From positions 1 through 64,000 of the forward strand of contig NZ_LMPJ01000012.1 of the NCBI RefSeq assembly GCF_001424585.1: a stretch of DNA of 64,000 nt. Reading direction: 5' to 3'. Positions 7,710-18,142 of the stretch are shown here, piece by piece. The DNA comes from Chryseobacterium sp. Leaf180. Its GTDB lineage: Bacteria; Bacteroidota; Bacteroidia; Flavobacteriales; Weeksellaceae. The notes under the pieces were generated by a model. It worked only from the letters and a program-made list of their open reading frames with translations, was not told the origin of the DNA and ran no database searches. The translations under genes were made by a program, and so were the position numbers. Numbering within the stretch: the first letter of the stretch is position 1; every line of letters begins with the position of its first letter.

Positions 7710-10700
7710 TAATGAGAAAGAATTAATTGTGTACCCGATTGTCTAATGGTCTTTGTACCGTTAATCAAACCATTTCTTTCCAATTGACCTGTAAGCATAG
7801 TTTCAAATGAAGAAACTCCTGTTTGATTTATTATATTCCAAGCGCTTCGTGGAACTCCTCCCCGCATTAATGCTGCTGACGACCTTGTGTTTAGAATAAA
7901 CGTCTGACCATTCCTCAAGATCACATTTATAGGAACATCTGCGGCAGATAAAGTACCACTTCTTAAAGCACCCGCAACACCTTCAACGGTTTGTTCTGCA
8001 AATTTGCCACCTGCACCAAATGTACCACTATATGTTTTCTGTGCCCAAACAGCTCCTTCTGCAGTTACCCCTTTAGCGGCAATGTTAGGAACACTTTTTG
8101 GTAATGATCTGCCAAACTTACCTACTTTTAATGGTAATAATATTGTTATGGCTGTAAATGTTAAGTCACCAGTTATTCTCCCCTTATCATATAAGTTTCC
8201 GTAAAGATAGACATTTGAAATCTCGGCCACCATCTTATCTTCATAAGGCATATTTTCAGTGGGATCTGAAGGACAGTTACCAGTAAAACATAATGTTGAT
8301 CCTAATGGTAGATTGCCTGAACTTACTATTCCCCGTATAGTTTCAAAGCTAACTTTCGCAGCGTCTCTAATGCCTTTAAATGTAATCATGTCGAACATAG
8401 CCCCTTTGAAACCATCTTTAAATCCTGCTGTAAAAGTCTTCGAATGCGGCATCCATGGGATTATCACTTCTTGAATAAGAGTTCCTTTACCTCCATATAT
8501 GGGGTCAGATTTCTTCTCATTTCCAGGTCCCCCGATTCTTTCACCCATCAGTCCACTTGGATCCGCATAATTAACAGGATCATTCCAGGAATAAGCATAT
8601 GGCGAATTGGTTATTACTGCCAAAGGATCCACAGATAACCACGTAGATCTCTTAGGATCATAATACCTTGCACCATATAAATAATATCCGGTACTTGAGT
8701 CAAATTCCCGTCCGTTAAATTTATAAACATTATTATAAATAGAGGTGGATGATTCCATCAGCATTTCTCCGTATGGCATATATTCATACCAATTGGTCAC
8801 CGCGCCATTCGAATTGGTAATCACTGAAGAGCCACTTTGTTGATCCGGATGTATCCAATACATTTCTGATTTAAGGTTCTCAGCGGGAGGAGTCATACAC
8901 TCACTGTTGTGACTGTATTCATTCCACAAATCACAAATAGCACAATCATTATTTAGACAGTTTTCGTAGAGAGTTATTAGTTCTTTGTAGCAATCTTCCT
9001 GACCTTGATCCTGAAAAATAGCAAGTTGCTCTTCTATCAGCGATTTGCAGGTATCATCATCCAACGGGTTTTGTGGATTATTTGATGAATAACTTTGCGA
9101 ATCTGGATTTTGCACATAGTATGCCGGCGGCAGTCCTGCAATTTGCAATAGATCTCTTATTTCTTGTGACAATACAGCAGACAATGCTGTAAGTTCAGGA
9201 GTAGGATTGGTTTTAAAACGATGTGAAGGGATTTGACTTACCTTAGTTGCAATCCGCTGACCACCCATGAAATAATGCTTGTTCATGGTTTTATCGCTTA
9301 ATACGAAGAATCCGCTAGGGTAGTAGATAAAAGCACCTATCTGGGTTATTCTTTTCGGGTCATTTCCATTCACATACATTTTTTTCGAGACAGCATCACT
9401 TTTTAATATTCTTGCCCCGGAACCGTCATAAACATAATAATTAAAATTTTCCCTGTTTATTGCCACCGCCTGCAATCTGTTTTGAACATCCCAATGCAAT
9501 GTTCTGAGACCAGTTGTTGCTGTATTTAAATTATTATGCTCTACAACAGCGGTCATATTTCCATTTACATCATAACTAAACTGTTCATCAACAAGTATCT
9601 GAGGATTTACAGGTGCATTACCACAGTCTAAACTTGAATTAAAATTATCATACCTCTTATACTCAATCGAGGAAACAGCATTTGGGTGGGTGGGATTCAG
9701 ATACTTATATTCAGCTTCATCACCTTCATTCATAGGATACTGGCATTGAACGCCATTATCATAGGTTTTTAGTTGAAAGATTTTGTTAGCAATGTTCCCT
9801 GCTGGATTGTAGTTCATGTGTAACTGGTAAAACTTTTTATTAAACTTTCCAGTCGCATAAATTCTTGAAGAGCTTAATCTTTCAAAATTATCGTATTGAT
9901 ATGTTTTGACGGCAGGTATTGCCAGATCATTAACCGGGAGTGAACCATTCATCGGCACAGTACCTGTTACTTTACTCAGATTTCCGCTTCCGTTATATTT
10001 GTAATAATTTGTTAAAATATCGCTGTTCGGATTGAGTGACAATTTCAATTGCTCAAGCCTTCCCCATGTACTGAAAGTACTGTTTGCAATTGTGTTGTTA
10101 CCATTATTATAAGATAACAACTGATTACGGTTATCATAAGAAAGATTGTCAACAATAGTTCTGCTCGTGGGCTGACCAGCTTCAATACTAGTAATCTTAT
10201 TTAAGAGACCTGCAAAGTTATAGGTGTAATCTACCTCTTCCAGATCCGGATACGTGATTTTTTGTATTCTTCCGTATACGTCATATTTAAACAGTGTTTT
10301 GAACAGCTTAGGTGCGTTCTCGGGAGCGACTACAACCCTGATATTTTCTTTTATATTTCCAAATAAATCATATTTCAAAACTTGAGTACCGGTTCGATCC
10401 GTTTGCTTGATAACTCTTCCACGCTCTTCAGCGGGACCCGACTGAGGGCCATATCTTAAATTTACCTCATGATCATAATAGACAATCTTTGTTAACTGCT
10501 CATAGTTATAAACGTATTTAGTAGCAGTGCCTACCGCATCAATGAGCGGATTCATGTAAGCCTCCAGCTTATTATCCAATGTGTAAAAGTAATTTGATGT
10601 GCCGGCATCAGGTTCGATTTTTCGATACATTCGACCTAAAGTATCATAAAACATTAAGGTGATATTGTTTCCAGCATCTTTTGAAGAAATTACCTGTCCT

Positions 10701-13700
10701 AAAGGATCGTATTGATAACTTGACCAAAGTTCAGTGGAGCCAGTTAATTGTTTTGATGCCGTTACTTGATCCTTCGCATCAGAATAGGTCAACACCTTGT
10801 TGCCAATCGGATTTTGAGTTTTTGTTACGAACTGTGTTATTCCATCGCGATCCGGACCAAATTCGTAGGATTGTGAAGTGACAAGATTTTGAACTCCAGT
10901 TTCTGTTTCAACATTATGTTGGGTCGAAGTCAGTGGCCGGTCTAACTCATCATAGGTAATTGTATTAAAAGTCTGTGTTGCCTCAATCTCACTTGTTGTG
11001 TAGTCATCATAAATTTGCAATGAAGCAATGATATTATTACCGGTAGTGACAAAATCCCTGAAAATCGTTTTTACGGGTCTTGCTAATTCATCTTTCAATT
11101 GAAACACATTATTCGTAAAATAATAACTTTGACTCTGTTTCTTGAATAAACTTTTAGACATGATTGCCTCGCCCCATGCATCAGTGAATATGCTGCCGAA
11201 ATAGTTTTCCTGGCCACTTACAGGATTTCTTCGTTCGGTTATGGCAACAGGAATAGTCTGTGAAGGATAATAATAGAATTTTAAAGTCCAGTCCGTATCA
11301 TTTGCAGCCGTAAACTGTGTTGTTCGTCCGAATGAGTCATACGAGAATTGAGATATACCTCCATTTTTGTCAAATATCTTTTTTGGAACACCGTACAGGT
11401 AGTTGCTGTCATATTCTATAGAACTTGTAAACTGATACGAATCTGTGGTGGAAGTCAGATAAGTATTGTATATAGGATCATAAACATAGTTATATTGTAG
11501 TCTTTGATTATTACTGTAGGATCCTGCATTTGGATTGGTTAATTTTTTTAAATTCCCATAAGTGTCATATTCAAAATCATATTCCTGTAGTTGTAATTGT
11601 GCACTAGGATTTGCATAAACATTTTTGGTAATTTTTTTAATATTCTGCGCTGCATCAAGAAGGGTAGATGTTTTACGCTGAACTGCACCTAAAGCACTAA
11701 CTTCGATCTCTGAAGGTGTATTAATCACATTTTTGACGCCAGGCGGATGATAGGTAATAGCTGTTCGCACATCATCATTAGTGTCTGTTAAATTAACACC
11801 GAAGTCTTTCGTTTTTGAAATATTACCATAGCGGTCATATTGATCAAATACCTGAACAGTTGTTTTACTATGATTATTTGAACCTGAATATTCTGTGGTG
11901 GTAGATTCAGTTTTGTAGAGTAGAGGTATAATTCTGCTTATATCTTTAAACTGTGGTTCTATTACAGTATCATCAAGTATATATCCATTTGTTGATGACT
12001 GACTAAAGTATTTATAAATATTAGAAGTTTCTGTTCTCTTTCTGTTTTGATTATCTAATAGAAAAGTAGATCTAACAAGACCTTTTTTATAAAAATACTG
12101 CCTAACCCTGGTATCATCAAAATTAACGAAGAAGTTCCCATCATTGCCTCCATAGTTGGTTTCATATTCAGTCACAAAAGTTTGATGAATATTTTGACCA
12201 TTGAAAACTTTCGTAGTAACAACTCCGAATCCTAAAAACTCTCTTTCTCTACGATCCTGAATACCTTTCTCATATTCAAAATGAAAGTTTTGGTAAGGTT
12301 TGACTCTTCTAGGCGCGCCGGATATATCATGAGCCGGATCAAGTGTATCCATCGTTCTAAAATTCCACAATTGTACATCAGAGAGGACAGTCTTAGAGAA
12401 TGGCATTTGGTATGTACCTCCAATCAATGTTGCAAAATTATTTTTTACGTTTACATTGTCATATTCCATTTTAATAATCCCCTGAAGAGGATTTTCAATA
12501 GAAATTAGCATGTTTGAACGTCCTAACTTGTTCTGATAGAAGATTAATTCACTGTCACTTGTCGAAAGTAACAAATCGGGATATCCGTCACCGTCGAAAT
12601 CTCTCAAATCCGCTTCTTGCTTAGAAACTGATTTATCAGTTGCCCCACCCACGGATATACATAATTTACCCCCACACTGTACGCAAATTGTTCCAAAAAT
12701 ATTGAGTCCTGAAGAGTTTTGTTTTGTGTCTAAACTAAAGTTTTTATTAAAATTTGCCTGATTGATAAATGATGTTCCATTATTAATTAAAATCATATAG
12801 GAATTTCCGGATTTAATTATTTTATCAGCCAAGCCATCACCGTTGATATCAATAAGTGCAACAGTGGCTGTAGATTTTGACTTAGAAAGTCCAACGCCTC
12901 CAGCCAAACTGTTATTTGTGGTGGCAAAGCCTCCACCCCCAGAAACCGATAATGAAGTTGATTTTGAAACATCAGCTACATCCCAATCGTTCACATCATT
13001 AATAAGCCCATAACCATTATTTAATTGGGAGCCTCCCTGCGTTATATAGTCTATAAGTCCGTCTCCGTTGATATCGACCCAAACACCGGTACCTTCACTC
13101 CATGCTTTACCAATTGCTATGTTTGCTCCTATTCCTAGACTAAAGGAAGAAGATCCCACCTGAGTATCCTTCTCACCAGCAAATGCAAAAGAAATATTTG
13201 ATGTATTACTAAATTTAGAAATTGAGGCTGCCGCTGAGACGCCGCCTGCAATGACTGTACCTTTGTTTTTCGTTGTGATATTGTAAATAAACTGAGATGA
13301 ACCTAACTGGCCTAACTGATTTGTTTTCTGAGTCAAACTGCCTGAAATAACATCAGGATATCTGTCACCATTGAAATCAAGGAAATAGTCTGAAGTTTTA
13401 TCAACGGAATACCCACCATGGCCACTTATCCCTAACCAAGGTAAAAAAGACCCTTTAGCATAAGCGTGGTATCCCTCAGTTTGAGTCCGAAGAATCAGAC
13501 CCATAGGATTTGGAACTGCGTATATCGGCGTGACTACAATTGAATCTGTTGTTGCTGACACTCCAAGTAAAATCGGTTTCATTTCTGATCCAGACATTTC
13601 AACAGATTCCAGCGGCGAGATGTATGCATATTTATCCGCATCCAACTCAAGGGGGGTAAAGTAACGGTTGCTATTTTGCTGATTAATAAGATTAATCATG

Positions 13701-16700
13701 CAGGTCACATAGTTTGAAGATGCGGGGTCACAGGGCGATGGACCACCTGGCTGAGGTAAATTAGCCATTGTATTTACATTGAATTCACTTTCCTTCAGAT
13801 AAGAATTCGGATATTTAGATCCATTGTATGTAAATCCACCCCATCCTTTGTAAACTAGACCTGTCTTGAGATTATAATGAGTATTGTCGGATCTATATCC
13901 ATTATAATCAGGAAGATGCCCCGTATTTTCTAAAGTAGGGTCACCTAGAAATGCGGAGTTTATTATGAACGCATTAGTTAGAGCCAAATGCTTTGTAACC
14001 ATATAATCTAAAGAACTTATCTCAAAGTAGAATGGTAGGCTACAGATCTCATAATAAGAAAGTGGTATTGCGCTGAAAAATTCACAAATATCAATCTTAG
14101 GAATAGGCATCACATTATTTATAACGTCTACAGTATTTTTGGCAGTGTAAATATTTCCGTTATTATCCTTAATTTTTAGGGAAAAAGTTACCTTAGTATT
14201 GTGTATTCCTGAAATGTTGTTAAAGGTATAATTGGTAGCAGAGTTTGCATTGCCGTTGTAGTTAGGAAATAAATAATATGCTGCGGCGCTTTTACATCTT
14301 GGGCATTCCTGCGTTTTATCGCAAAAGTTAAATCTTCTGTATTTATCAAAATTCTGCGGAAGTGTATTAGTTAGTTTTTCAGAAAATGGCAAATATTCAA
14401 CTAAGGCTTTTATTTGTGTAGTATCTGTAACTGATTCAATTAACATTTCAGGTCTCCATACAATTTTCTCCCACTTTACATTGGTATCAGATGAAACTTC
14501 AAAATGTAGTAGAGTCATTGTCGGGTCAGATAAGGACTGGTTCAACAAAAGATTCGTAATATTTGAACCTGGGATCAGATTTGCCGTTGGAGATACTGTG
14601 TTTAAGCTGGAACCTTTGATCAGTTTATGGTGATATATTAAATTACCTGATGATGCTGTTGACGAGGTGTCCGTTACTGATCTTACGGTCTTATATATCT
14701 TGAAATCCACATCATCTGTAAAAATTTCATTACCAAGATTCCAGCCTATGTTTACTTTACTTTTATCTCCAATAATATTATCTTTTCTGCTTGAAGCCAA
14801 GTAATGCGTTTTGGAATTTTGCTTGAAGTAATAATTATTATTTGCATCCTGAACATTTAAACTTGTAGTTGCGACCCCTGACACCAGAACGTATTGCACT
14901 GATGTCTCGGAAAGTAGTCGATCTAGTGTTGGATCATTCTTGGAGCTTGCTATTATATATATTCTTTGACCTTTTTGCACAAAAGCAGTCCCTGATAAAT
15001 TCTGCTGCTGATTTTGGGTCGTAAAGGTTATTGGTGAGGAGATGAGCGTTCCTTGTGGTGGTACAAAACCACTTACTTCTTCCGTGGATTTATTCATTCC
15101 ACCAAGTTCCATCCACAGATCAACACCATCTGTGGAATTTTGTACCAGAGATGCAATCGTTTCTATGTATACTTGTCCACTGGCTGGAGCCTCCCACATA
15201 CGGACAATATTGGCCAGAGATTTTGCGGATTGCGTAGTCGTAATAGTGTCGTAAACCACACCGCTCCCGGCAAGAATAGCGTTGGGAGTTGTTTCGGTAA
15301 CATTTTGATTACCTGCGTAGTTTTGCGAAATGAACTCAGGAGTACCATTTCTGATTTTATTAAAGAAAACCTCTCCATAGTTTACCATATCAACCAATCC
15401 GTCACCATTTACATCGGACAAGTAAGTTGGTGCGTTTGTGTTGGCATCTGAATAGTTGAAACCTATTACGCCGCCCGAGAATGAAAATTCAAGTCCTAAG
15501 GTTGTATTATAGCTGTTATGTTTGCTCAGGGGGGTTCCTCCAGGAAGACCAGTGGTACCTGAGACCCCACCAAATCCCATCTTGTTATTCTTTCTATATC
15601 TTATAGCACCACTATTCGTATAAAACGTTTTATCAAGAATACCATCACCGTCGATATCAACCAACTGACTTTTACCATACGCCCGATTATCATCGTAACT
15701 AATGGTGGCTCCTAGTGTGTTTCTTTTGTTTATTGAAATCGGAGGTAAACAAGGTCCGAAACCTAAACTTATTGATCCTTTTACATTCTTATTTTTACTG
15801 TAAAGACCATTAATAATTGTAGTATTTCCACCTGAAAACGAACCCACGTCACTGTTATCATTTGGAGTAGAGTATACCTGAGTAGGATTTTGAGAAAAGA
15901 TCTCTGTATTAAGATCATATTTGAGAACATGCTTATTGAAAAAAACGCCATTTCCGTCATACTGAAGAATTTCAGTAAGCAGTCGTTTTTGAAACGCTCC
16001 GAAAAGGGTATTTACCAAGATATAATTCCTAATTGCGATATTTGCCCTTTTAACTTGTATACTACTAAGAATCTTTGCATCAACTAATTTTACACCCAAC
16101 CTGTAATTGAATGTCAAGTCAGGTCGAGTACCCGGTTCATTTGTAAATTCGATAACTGTATTGTTGCTGTATGTAATTCTTGACAGATATTTATTTTTAC
16201 CTCCGCCTTCAAAAGAATCGGAATATGTATATATAATAATATTTCCGAACCGATCCGTAACCTTTGATAAATACCATTTAACTATGTTGCCGGAGGAATT
16301 AGAACCGGGGATATTTGTTAATACATCATTGTACTCTTTTTTAGTACCCTGTCCGTCAATAGTTTCCCATGTATAAGATCCTGTGCCGGAGCCTTTTCTT
16401 GTAATTGAATAACCATCCTTTATTCCGTTTCTGTAATAAAAAAGGCGATTGGCAACTCTCGGCTCAGTGTAAGGAACCTTATGAGGAAGGTAGTTATCAT
16501 TAAACACTAGCTGTTCTCCCGCAATAAGGTATACTTCACTTTCGTCAGCTGCAAACTTAGGAACACCCCATCTTGTGTCAATATCAATGGTTTCAATGGG
16601 AATGTTCCATCCGGTTCCCGCCCATCCAAACTTATTATCACTATCATAAACAAGTTTAACTTCAGGCTGAAATCCATGGACTCCTGCAGGTATTTCGATT

Positions 16701-18130
16701 GGATAAGTTACTACTGCTGATCCCTGCTGATTTGGGGTTGGCGGCGCAATCAAATTAATTTTAGAAGCGGGGTTGGCTATTGGACTGTTGTCGAAACCTA
16801 CTGCAGCGTTACCGCCGCCGTCAGGGCTTTCAACTTTGTTGCTTACACCGACAACATAATCTGTCTTTCCAAAATCCATACTCAAAAAAACTTTCTGCTC
16901 CTTGACATTTACACTGTCCAAAGGCGCATTGATCCAAAGTTTTTTATCAAAATCAAATTTTAACACTTCTATATCATTTTCAGTGTAACCTTTTGGAAGT
17001 TTAGCCAGATCGATTGGCAACGAAAATTCCTGAACGGATCTTTTAAGGTTTTGATATTTAAACCCCTCATAATCCTTCCCAATATTTACAAAAGATGCAT
17101 TTTGCGGAGGAAAATCATATGCACGAAGACCTAAAAGCTTTTCAGTTTCAGACTCGATCAAAACATTATTATAAAAAGAAGGCAATTCTGATAGTATAGC
17201 ATCGTCCTTAATGTTACTATCTGCTACCGGAATTTTTAAGGAAGCAGATATGTTATTGTAAAGAAATGATACTGATTCCGATAATTTTTTATCTTTTAAA
17301 AAAACTTCAAATTCAGAGCTTAGCATCTTGGTTTTATTTCCATCTACAGACAACTCCTGAGGAAAACTTTCTCCATCTATAAAACCTCTGATATATAATG
17401 CTTTGTCTGTAAGAAAAGTTTCAGTTATATTTATACCACGTTTAACTTCTTCTTTAGTTTCCCTGACGGTAACGTTCTTGATGCTGTAAACATCATTTTT
17501 TTTAAGGGCATTGAAAAGTAAAATATTTTTCCCGTTTTCAAGAATTTTTGGGCTTATTTTCTCTGCTACATGTAGCCACCCTTTATGTCCTTGCTTGTAA
17601 GCGCCTCCTAAAGAGATGTTTCCATTAATACTTCTTGTAACAGCTCCAATACCGGAATATCCGTCCAAATCATACTCGAGTAAATATATCTTATTTACAT
17701 CTAAGTTTTTAATCTCTGCACTAAAAACATTATCTGCTGCATTTTCATCTATTCCATTTGCATTTCCTATTACCCCAATAAAACCTGATGATATAAGACC
17801 ATTGGCATAGTCCAGATTGAGCAGATTGTTAAGAGAGGGCATATTTCTAGATAGATTTTTCTCTGGCGAATTAACATAATCATCTATTATTCTTTCGCTA
17901 TTATCTCTCTGTATAATATTTGTTTCCTGCTCAGTTTTCTTAGTTAAGTTTTTTTCAATCAATTTACGTACAGATACAGAGGCTTCGGAAGAAGCTTTAA
18001 CAATAGCTAATAAATCACTCTTACTAAAAAATACATTGTATATGGTCCAACTTGAGAATAGAATGACACAAGTAGTCAAAACAAAAAGATAAATCTTTTT
18101 TTGTAAAAGTCTTTTAAAATTTGATATCAT
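7709..18130 (-). CDS. Giant SpvB/FG-GAP/Rhs polymorphic toxin with ParB/Srx-like C-terminal tip
   Basis: 3473 residues. Order: an N-terminal membrane or signal segment (about 12-35); a region of about 400 residues; an SpvB/TcB-type domain from about 455 (YPIEIPAGVHGFQPEVKLVYD); at least six FG-GAP-like D-x-DGDG-x-D repeats (VDIDGDGILD, VNGDGLVD, LDFNGDRYPD, VDINGDGLID, LIDINGDGLAD, RDFDGDGYPD); many YD/Rhs repeats; an Rhs core near 3115-3195 ending in YADPSGLMG; and a variable tip of about 280 residues. The last 80 residues read ADVPINVILRNGQTFILNTR then AALMRGGVP, resembling the ParB/sulfiredoxin fold. Rhs shells encapsulate and deliver such tips to rival cells. The upstream T9SS protein suggests surface export. 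Toxin chemistry is not established. Confidence 0.88.
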   Translation of the reverse strand: MISNFKRLLQKKIYLFVLTTCVILFSSWTIYNVFFSKSDLLAIVKASSEASVSVRKLIEKNLTKKTEQETNIIQRDNSERIIDDYVNSPEKNLSRNMPSLNNLLNLDYANGLISSGFIGVIGNANGIDENAADNVFSAEIKNLDVNKIYLLEYDLDGYSGIGAVTRSINGNISLGGAYKQGHKGWLHVAEKISPKILENGKNILLFNALKKNDVYSIKNVTVRETKEEVKRGINITETFLTDKALYIRGFIDGESFPQELSVDGNKTKMLSSEFEVFLKDKKLSESVSFLYNNISASLKIPVADSNIKDDAILSELPSFYNNVLIESETEKLLGLRAYDFPPQNASFVNIGKDYEGFKYQNLKRSVQEFSLPIDLAKLPKGYTENDIEVLKFDFDKKLWINAPLDSVNVKEQKVFLSMDFGKTDYVVGVSNKVESPDGGGNAAVGFDNSPIANPASKINLIAPPTPNQQGSAVVTYPIEIPAGVHGFQPEVKLVYDSDNKFGWAGTGWNIPIETIDIDTRWGVPKFAADESEVYLIAGEQLVFNDNYLPHKVPYTEPRVANRLFYYRNGIKDGYSITRKGSGTGSYTWETIDGQGTKKEYNDVLTNIPGSNSSGNIVKWYLSKVTDRFGNIIIYTYSDSFEGGGKNKYLSRITYSNNTVIEFTNEPGTRPDLTFNYRLGVKLVDAKILSSIQVKRANIAIRNYILVNTLFGAFQKRLLTEILQYDGNGVFFNKHVLKYDLNTEIFSQNPTQVYSTPNDNSDVGSFSGGNTTIINGLYSKNKNVKGSISLGFGPCLPPISINKRNTLGATISYDDNRAYGKSQLVDIDGDGILDKTFYTNSGAIRYRKNNKMGFGGVSGTTGLPGGTPLSKHNSYNTTLGLEFSFSGGVIGFNYSDANTNAPTYLSDVNGDGLVDMVNYGEVFFNKIRNGTPEFISQNYAGNQNVTETTPNAILAGSGVVYDTITTTQSAKSLANIVRMWEAPASGQVYIETIASLVQNSTDGVDLWMELGGMNKSTEEVSGFVPPQGTLISSPITFTTQNQQQNLSGTAFVQKGQRIYIIASSKNDPTLDRLLSETSVQYVLVSGVATTSLNVQDANNNYYFKQNSKTHYLASSRKDNIIGDKSKVNIGWNLGNEIFTDDVDFKIYKTVRSVTDTSSTASSGNLIYHHKLIKGSSLNTVSPTANLIPGSNITNLLLNQSLSDPTMTLLHFEVSSDTNVKWEKIVWRPEMLIESVTDTTQIKALVEYLPFSEKLTNTLPQNFDKYRRFNFCDKTQECPRCKSAAAYYLFPNYNGNANSATNYTFNNISGIHNTKVTFSLKIKDNNGNIYTAKNTVDVINNVMPIPKIDICEFFSAIPLSYYEICSLPFYFEISSLDYMVTKHLALTNAFIINSAFLGDPTLENTGHLPDYNGYRSDNTHYNLKTGLVYKGWGGFTYNGSKYPNSYLKESEFNVNTMANLPQPGGPSPCDPASSNYVTCMINLINQQNSNRYFTPLELDADKYAYISPLESVEMSGSEMKPILLGVSATTDSIVVTPIYAVPNPMGLILRTQTEGYHAYAKGSFLPWLGISGHGGYSVDKTSDYFLDFNGDRYPDVISGSLTQKTNQLGQLGSSQFIYNITTKNKGTVIAGGVSAAASISKFSNTSNISFAFAGEKDTQVGSSSFSLGIGANIAIGKAWSEGTGVWVDINGDGLIDYITQGGSQLNNGYGLINDVNDWDVADVSKSTSLSVSGGGGFATTNNSLAGGVGLSKSKSTATVALIDINGDGLADKIIKSGNSYMILINNGTSFINQANFNKNFSLDTKQNSSGLNIFGTICVQCGGKLCISVGGATDKSVSKQEADLRDFDGDGYPDLLLSTSDSELIFYQNKLGRSNMLISIENPLQGIIKMEYDNVNVKNNFATLIGGTYQMPFSKTVLSDVQLWNFRTMDTLDPAHDISGAPRRVKPYQNFHFEYEKGIQDRREREFLGFGVVTTKVFNGQNIHQTFVTEYETNYGGNDGNFFVNFDDTRVRQYFYKKGLVRSTFLLDNQNRKRTETSNIYKYFSQSSTNGYILDDTVIEPQFKDISRIIPLLYKTESTTTEYSGSNNHSKTTVQVFDQYDRYGNISKTKDFGVNLTDTNDDVRTAITYHPPGVKNVINTPSEIEVSALGAVQRKTSTLLDAAQNIKKITKNVYANPSAQLQLQEYDFEYDTYGNLKKLTNPNAGSYSNNQRLQYNYVYDPIYNTYLTSTTDSYQFTSSIEYDSNYLYGVPKKIFDKNGGISQFSYDSFGRTTQFTAANDTDWTLKFYYYPSQTIPVAITERRNPVSGQENYFGSIFTDAWGEAIMSKSLFKKQSQSYYFTNNVFQLKDELARPVKTIFRDFVTTGNNIIASLQIYDDYTTSEIEATQTFNTITYDELDRPLTSTQHNVETETGVQNLVTSQSYEFGPDRDGITQFVTKTQNPIGNKVLTYSDAKDQVTASKQLTGSTELWSSYQYDPLGQVISSKDAGNNITLMFYDTLGRMYRKIEPDAGTSNYFYTLDNKLEAYMNPLIDAVGTATKYVYNYEQLTKIVYYDHEVNLRYGPQSGPAEERGRVIKQTDRTGTQVLKYDLFGNIKENIRVVVAPENAPKLFKTLFKYDVYGRIQKITYPDLEEVDYTYNFAGLLNKITSIEAGQPTSRTIVDNLSYDNRNQLLSYNNGNNTIANSTFSTWGRLEQLKLSLNPNSDILTNYYKYNGSGNLSKVTGTVPMNGSLPVNDLAIPAVKTYQYDNFERLSSSRIYATGKFNKKFYQLHMNYNPAGNIANKIFQLKTYDNGVQCQYPMNEGDEAEYKYLNPTHPNAVSSIEYKRYDNFNSSLDCGNAPVNPQILVDEQFSYDVNGNMTAVVEHNNLNTATTGLRTLHWDVQNRLQAVAINRENFNYYVYDGSGARILKSDAVSKKMYVNGNDPKRITQIGAFIYYPSGFFVLSDKTMNKHYFMGGQRIATKVSQIPSHRFKTNPTPELTALSAVLSQEIRDLLQIAGLPPAYYVQNPDSQSYSSNNPQNPLDDDTCKSLIEEQLAIFQDQGQEDCYKELITLYENCLNNDCAICDLWNEYSHNSECMTPPAENLKSEMYWIHPDQQSGSSVITNSNGAVTNWYEYMPYGEMLMESSTSIYNNVYKFNGREFDSSTGYYLYGARYYDPKRSTWLSVDPLAVITNSPYAYSWNDPVNYADPSGLMGERIGGPGNEKKSDPIYGGKGTLIQEVIIPWMPHSKTFTAGFKDGFKGAMFDMITFKGIRDAAKVSFETIRGIVSSGNLPLGSTLCFTGNCPSDPTENMPYEDKMVAEISNVYLYGNLYDKGRITGDLTFTAITILLPLKVGKFGRSLPKSVPNIAAKGVTAEGAVWAQKTYSGTFGAGGKFAEQTVEGVAGALRSGTLSAADVPINVILRNGQTFILNTRSSAALMRGGVPRSAWNIINQTGVSSFETMLTGQLERNGLINGTKTIRQSGTQLILSH
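8490..8830 (-). repeat. Direct repeat of Rhs core end (copy 2)
   Basis: The intact copy of the repeat described at 5500-5840, here inside the giant gene just before the variable tip. It encodes the core from NSNGAVTNWYEY to the GTLIQEV segment. Confidence 0.8.
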
Positions 18131-18142
18131 GAATATGTGTTT

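Noticed and set aside
15042..15451. Overlapping plus-strand open frames opposite the Rhs giant
   Set aside because: They are antisense shadows in the low-GC repeat coding region, have no signals and share no family features.
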